NCBI GenBank assembly: GCA_020445245.1
Contig: JAGRHB010000042.1
Span: forward strand, 1-9,958
DNA from: Gammaproteobacteria bacterium
GTDB taxonomy: Bacteria > Pseudomonadota > Gammaproteobacteria > Chromatiales > Sedimenticolaceae
Direction: 5' to 3'
DNA length: 9,958 nucleotides
Shown here: in pieces, positions 7,326 through 9,958 of the stretch
Position numbering within the stretch: the stretch's first letter is position 1
How the letters are laid out: the number at the start of each line of letters is the position of its first letter
Position numbers and translations under genes: made by a program
Notes under the pieces: generated by a model
What the model was told of the DNA's origin: nothing
Database searches by the model: none
What the model saw: only the letters and a program-made list of their open reading frames with translations

Positions 7326-7339
7326 GCATTCTAATTGCT
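7324..7339 (+). promoter_or_regulatory. Sigma-54 (-24/-12) promoter upstream of the cytochrome c gene
   Basis: TGGCATTCTAATTGCT matches the consensus TGGCACG-N4-TTGCW at 14 of 16 positions counting the four free ones. It has the essential GG (7325-7326), exactly ten bases, then GC (7337-7338). Transcription should start near 7350, giving an 84-nt leader to the cytochrome ATG at 7434. The gene for a GAFTGA-containing activator ends 145 bp upstream, which strengthens the call. Confidence 0.75.
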
Positions 7340-7364
7340 CATTCGTGGTCAGTGGCGGGTCCAC

Positions 7365-7387
7365 GTGCGCGCGCTGTCTGCGCGCAC
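7365..7387 (+). repeat. GC-rich hairpin in the leader of the cytochrome c transcript
   Basis: GTGCGCGC (7365-7372) and GCGCGCAC (7380-7387) form a perfect 8-bp stem with a 7-nt loop. It would begin about 15 nt into the transcript from the sigma-54 promoter and end 46 nt before the start codon, leaving the ribosome site free. It could stabilise the mRNA 5' end. No T-run follows, so it is not an evident attenuator. Confidence 0.5.
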
Positions 7388-7433
7388 CTGCTCGCCTGAT
7401 TGCTGTCACTTCTCACCAAATGAGGGATTACCC

Positions 7434-7748
7434 ATGAACAGAACCGCTTTGTTCGCTGCGTCGGCGCTTGGCTTGATCGTGGCATCGCAGGTGTCGGTGG
7501 CCGGCGACGCTGCAGCGGGCAAGACCAAGGCTGCGGCCTGCGTCGCCTGTCACGGCATGAACGGCATCGGCACCCAGCCGCTGTATCCGAATCTCGCCGG
7601 CCAGAAAGAGGCCTATATCGTCCAGACCCTGAAAGGCTTCAGATCCGGCGAGCGCACCAATGCGATCATGAACGCGATGGCGAAGCCGTTGTCGGATGCC
7701 GACATCGAGAACCTGGCTGCCCATTTCAGCAGTCTCAAGAGCCAGTAG
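7434..7748 (+). CDS. Periplasmic monoheme c-type cytochrome (c553/c4-like)
   Basis: A 104-aa precursor. A Sec signal peptide (MNRTALFAASALGLIVASQVSVA) is probably cut after A23, leaving a mature protein of about 81 aa. One heme site is present, C36-V-A-C39-H40. The sixth ligand is probably M82 or M79 in the IMNAMAKPLSDADI segment, which matches the class I cytochrome pattern of c553 and the halves of cytochrome c4. It would carry electrons in the periplasm, for example to a terminal oxidase. ATG 7434 was chosen over an in-frame upstream start (7335) because it gives a clean signal peptide and follows GAGGGA (7422-7427) by 6 nt; the upstream start also lies before the predicted transcription start. 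It appears to be driven by the sigma-54 promoter. A direct link to the cytoplasmic aldehyde oxidoreductase is not implied by the sequence. Confidence 0.9.
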   Translation: MNRTALFAASALGLIVASQVSVAGDAAAGKTKAAACVACHGMNGIGTQPLYPNLAGQKEAYIVQTLKGFRSGERTNAIMNAMAKPLSDADIENLAAHFSSLKSQ

Positions 7749-7767
7749 GCGTATCGCAGCCGTGGTG

Positions 7768-8547
7768 ATGAATGCCCTCGTATTGGACGGTACGGGCGAC
7801 GCGCCGCGCGCCGGGTCGGCAGGCCCGGCGCCGGCCTGCCTGTGCGCCGACGCCGCATCCCGGGTGCGCGCGGCGAACCCTGCGGTCGCGTTGGTCAGGA
7901 TCGATTCCGCCACTGCAAGAGACGGTCATACCACAGGCAGCGACGCGCATACCCCGTCGTCGGCGCGCGCGAGGCTCATCGACGAGATCTGCGCACAGCG
8001 CGAATCGCTGAAGATCTTCGCGATGTCTTTGTGCAACGCCAGCCCGTCCGATGCGGAAGACCTGGTCCAGGAAACGATGGCGCGGGCGCTGGCCAGGATC
8101 GACAGTCTGCGCAACGAGGACCGGTTGCGGCCGTGGACAAAGCGGATCCTGGTGAATCTCGTGCACGACAGGTTCCGGCGTCGCGAGCCGTGCACCGAAC
8201 TCGATTTCGATGCGCCCAGCCGGATGGCGACACCCGAACAGATCGCAGAACACTGCGAGCTGTTCAACCACACCCGGGCGGCCATCCAGAAGCTCAGTCC
8301 CCCGCTGCGGCAGGTCGTCGGTCTGGTGTGTATCTCCGAACTGAGTTACACCGCCACCGCCAAGGTGCTCGACGTGCCGATCGGTACTGTCATGAGCCGC
8401 CTTTCGCGTGCACGCAAGTTGCTCAAACCCCTGTTGGAGCAACACCAGACCCGGTCCGTCGACGCCGCGACCGAACGCCTGCAGGAATTGGCCTGGTCGT
8501 GGGAGGGCGGGCAGCCGTTCTCGGAGATCAACACGGCCTATTATTGA
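7768..8547 (+). CDS. ECF-type RNA polymerase sigma factor
   Basis: Up to 259 aa. Region 2 spans about residues 80-140, with the characteristic D95-A-E-D-L-V-Q-E-T segment followed by the RPWTKRILVNLVHDRFRRR core- and -10-binding part. Region 4 spans about 172-225 (LSPPLRQVVGLVCISELSYTATAKVLDVPIGTVMSRLSRARKLL), with a clear helix-turn-helix for -35 recognition. A 34-residue tail follows, ending SEINTAYY. The N-terminus is uncertain: from ATG 7768 there is an Ala/Pro/Arg-rich stretch of about 70 residues before region 2, longer than most ECF factors have, and no good ribosome site. GTG 7864 and TTG 7891 are in-frame alternatives. It starts 19 bp after the cytochrome stop, so it may be co-transcribed from the sigma-54 promoter. 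No recognisable anti-sigma gene is adjacent. Confidence 0.85.
   Translation: MNALVLDGTGDAPRAGSAGPAPACLCADAASRVRAANPAVALVRIDSATARDGHTTGSDAHTPSSARARLIDEICAQRESLKIFAMSLCNASPSDAEDLVQETMARALARIDSLRNEDRLRPWTKRILVNLVHDRFRRREPCTELDFDAPSRMATPEQIAEHCELFNHTRAAIQKLSPPLRQVVGLVCISELSYTATAKVLDVPIGTVMSRLSRARKLLKPLLEQHQTRSVDAATERLQELAWSWEGGQPFSEINTAYY
7818..7840 (+). repeat. Strong inverted repeat near the start of the sigma factor gene
   Basis: GGCAGGCC (7818-7825) and GGCCTGCC (7833-7840) form a perfect 8-bp GC stem with a 7-nt loop, 70 bp after the cytochrome stop. No T-run follows. If the sigma factor really starts at GTG 7864 or later, this could be a transcription-attenuating hairpin between the two genes; if it starts at ATG 7768, the repeat is coding. 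Either way it could limit sigma factor expression relative to the cytochrome. Confidence 0.45.
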
Positions 8548-8563
8548 TTTCGGCGTGATTTGC

Positions 8564-8581
8564 GCCTTGTCCGCACAAGGC
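8564..8581 (+). repeat. Hairpin downstream of the sigma factor gene
   Basis: GCCTTGT (8564-8570) and ACAAGGC (8575-8581) form a perfect 7-bp stem with a 4-nt loop, 17 bp after the sigma factor stop. Its position suits a transcript end, but there is no T-run, so it is at best a weak or Rho-assisted terminator. The rest of the 8548-8714 gap shows no convincing promoter. Confidence 0.45.
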
Positions 8582-8714
8582 AGTGACGGACGCTGCTGAA
8601 GCCGATTGTCTGTCAGGGACAGCGTGCACCCACCGCGACTGCCCGACTCGCATTAAAGGAAGACGGAAGCCAACCGATCACCTTGGCAGGTCTTGCTTCA
8701 TCCACCGGTGCGCC

Positions 8715-9152
8715 GTGTTCAAGCGTTGTCTTCTGCTCGTTGGAGCCATGCTGCTCAACGGAATCGTCGATGCCGGCGGTGCCGCCTGCGTGATGGCCAA
8801 GTTTCAGGGCGAGACCCTGGACTACGCGCTTGTGGTCGGCAAAGGCCATCCGGTCGAGGCGCAGGAGGCCGCACAGGAGGAACTGCGTGGCAAGGGCTAT
8901 GCGAATTACTACAAGAATCTCGATGTGATGCGCGCGCAGAACCTCAGCAACCTCGACCATGCCTATGTGATCGTGATCCGGAGCGTGTTCAAGGATGCAC
9001 GTGGACGTGACCGCTCGGCGATGGGTTGTGGATTCAGCGCAGGTTCGTATGCCGATGCCGAGTGGGATGCGGTGCGCGACCTGCAGGCCTATTTCTGGGG
9101 GTGGAAGCCCGACCGGCACGGCTACGAGGTCGTGCGCAAGCTGCGGTACTAG
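8715..9152 (+). CDS. Small secreted protein of unknown function
   Basis: A 145-aa product if started at GTG 8715. The beginning, (M)FKRCLLLVGAMLLNGIVDAGGAA, looks like a Sec signal peptide with cleavage around residues 20-24. The frame is open back to GTG 8583, but the 44 extra residues are Cys/Arg/His-rich and would bury the signal peptide, so the later start was preferred. No good ribosome site is visible for 8715. The mature protein (about 121-125 aa) has two cysteines, C25 and C105, which could form a disulfide in the periplasm. Two stretches share a pattern of a short strand, glycines and then an Ala-rich helix (LVVGKGHPVEAQEAAQEEL; GCGFSAGSYADAEWDAVRDL), hinting at a duplicated module. 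The family was not recognised. Its stop overlaps the stop of the convergent gene. Confidence 0.6.
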   Translation: MFKRCLLLVGAMLLNGIVDAGGAACVMAKFQGETLDYALVVGKGHPVEAQEAAQEELRGKGYANYYKNLDVMRAQNLSNLDHAYVIVIRSVFKDARGRDRSAMGCGFSAGSYADAEWDAVRDLQAYFWGWKPDRHGYEVVRKLRY

Positions 9153-9958
9153 GTATCGCCCCGGCGCTCTGCGTCTTGCGCACACAGCCGCAGGTCGAGG
9201 GTGTAGCCTCGCATTGCACCGATCGGCGGCATTGTTCCCTGCGCCACGTCAGAACGCGCCACTTCACTGATCACCATGCGCTCCGCGCGACGGGTGGCCG
9301 CTTCCTCGAGCGTCGCGGGGAGCCCTTCGTAGGGCAGCCCACGGGGGTGCCAGTTGTGCAGCGTCACCCACAGGGCGGATGGGACGTCCGGGTGTTCAAG
9401 CACCAGGTGCAGTGGTCCCTGTGGCCGGATGGCAGGGTGCAGGCCGCGCCACGGCAAGAAATCACGGTAGCGCACGCCGATCAGGCGTACTGCGCCTGCG
9501 CCGTCATGCGCACTGTGCAGTGGCGCTTCAATACCACCGACCCGCAGGCGCCACTTTTCCAGTGTCGGGCCATCCCGTTCGATGCCGCGCAGACTGATTT
9601 GCAGACGGGCGGTGCTGGCATCCACCATGCGTGAACCACCTGCCTCCTGCGAGGCGACGTCGCCGACCAGAGGCCAGAACTCGACAGCACGCTCGATCGC
9701 CAGTTCGCAAGCCGCGAACCGCGTCGTCCAGCGTGGCTTGAAGGGGTCGTCCAGCAGCGCTTCTCGTACGCAGTGCTCGAGGCCGACACCCTGTGCCTCC
9801 AGATCGTCGAACACGGCGTGCAGGTCTTGCCGCAGAAAGAACGGCAGCGCGAAGCGGTCGTGCAACGCATCGCTCCAGTCGCGCAGGCCGGGCGCGATAT
9901 CGCCTGTATACAGCATCGCGGTGACGGCCCGCAGCAGCGCGGCGACCGCCGCTGCCCG
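9149..9958 (-). CDS. Transglutaminase-like protein with DUF2126-type C-terminus, C-terminal part
   Basis: The C-terminal 269 residues of a - strand gene that enters from the right edge; the frame stays open through base 9958, so the ATG at 9914-9916 is internal rather than a start. Segments resemble the C-terminal region of DUF2126 proteins, which usually carry an N-terminal transglutaminase-like cysteine protease domain and total about 1,100 aa: LHDRFALPFFLRQDL, RMVDASTARLQI, GVRYRDFLPWRGLHPAI and a TLHNWHPRGLPYEGLPA block followed by an EEA..RR..ER helix. The catalytic domain lies outside the window, so activity cannot be judged. Relatives commonly cluster with alpha-E and circularly permuted ATP-grasp proteins, so such genes may lie to the right. 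The recognition is from remembered motifs without a search, hence moderate confidence in the family and high confidence that it is coding. Confidence 0.72.
   Translation of the reverse strand, partial: RAAAVAALLRAVTAMLYTGDIAPGLRDWSDALHDRFALPFFLRQDLHAVFDDLEAQGVGLEHCVREALLDDPFKPRWTTRFAACELAIERAVEFWPLVGDVASQEAGGSRMVDASTARLQISLRGIERDGPTLEKWRLRVGGIEAPLHSAHDGAGAVRLIGVRYRDFLPWRGLHPAIRPQGPLHLVLEHPDVPSALWVTLHNWHPRGLPYEGLPATLEEAATRRAERMVISEVARSDVAQGTMPPIGAMRGYTLDLRLCAQDAERRGDT

Noticed and set aside
7335..7433. Upstream in-frame start extending the cytochrome by 33 residues
   Set aside because: It would put a Cys/Arg/His-rich stretch before a clean signal peptide, and it starts inside the -12 element, before the predicted transcription start.
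7696..7767. Sigma factor start inside the cytochrome gene
   Set aside because: It would overlap the last 53 bp of the cytochrome gene in another frame, and the translated residues resemble no sigma factor region.
8684..8697. Second sigma-54-like element (TGGCAGG...TTGCT) before the secreted-protein gene
   Set aside because: GG and GC are separated by 8 bases instead of the required 10, so sigma-54 should not recognise it.
8583..8714. Upstream GTG start adding 44 residues to the secreted protein
   Set aside because: The added sequence is Cys/His/Arg-rich, spans dyads in the intergenic region, and would hide an evident signal peptide.

Overview
The window is GC-rich and densely coding. Gene content and codon bias suggest a proteobacterium, most likely a gammaproteobacterium. 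That placement is an inference: no rRNA, tRNA or other phylogenetic marker is present. Almost everything lies on the + strand. One gene on the - strand enters from the right edge.

Left region (1-3824): a probable tungsten-dependent aldehyde oxidoreductase operon. In order it holds the C-terminal end of a ferredoxin-like Fe-S subunit, the W-bis-pyranopterin catalytic subunit (616 aa), an FAD/NAD(P)H oxidoreductase subunit, a MoaD/ThiS-type beta-grasp protein ending in Gly-Gly, and a small unrecognised protein ending in Gly-Gly-Gly. The first four match the aorABCD-type arrangement known from Aromatoleum aromaticum, in which aldehyde oxidation is coupled to NAD+ or a low-potential carrier. Genes are closely spaced, and the last two overlap or nearly do.

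Middle region (3825-7433): a sensor histidine kinase with a periplasmic sensing domain and an NtrC-family sigma-54 activator, joined by an ATGA overlap. After them comes a 255-bp intergenic region with an unusually complete set of sigma-54 control elements. It has a cluster of five TTGCA motifs, a near-consensus IHF site, a 7-bp dyad abutting the promoter, and a strong -24/-12 element (TGGCATT-N4-TTGCT). The predicted transcript starts about 84 nt before a small c-type cytochrome gene and would carry a GC-rich hairpin in its leader. The simplest reading is that the kinase/activator pair controls this promoter.

Right region (7434-9958): the monoheme cytochrome c, then an ECF-type sigma factor 19 bp downstream, so a sigma factor may be produced under sigma-54 control. 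A small secreted protein of unknown function follows. On the - strand is the C-terminal part of a transglutaminase-like protein with a DUF2126-type C-terminus. The last two genes converge and share the same CTAG as their stop codons.

No rRNA, tRNA, CRISPR array, insertion sequence or transposase was found.
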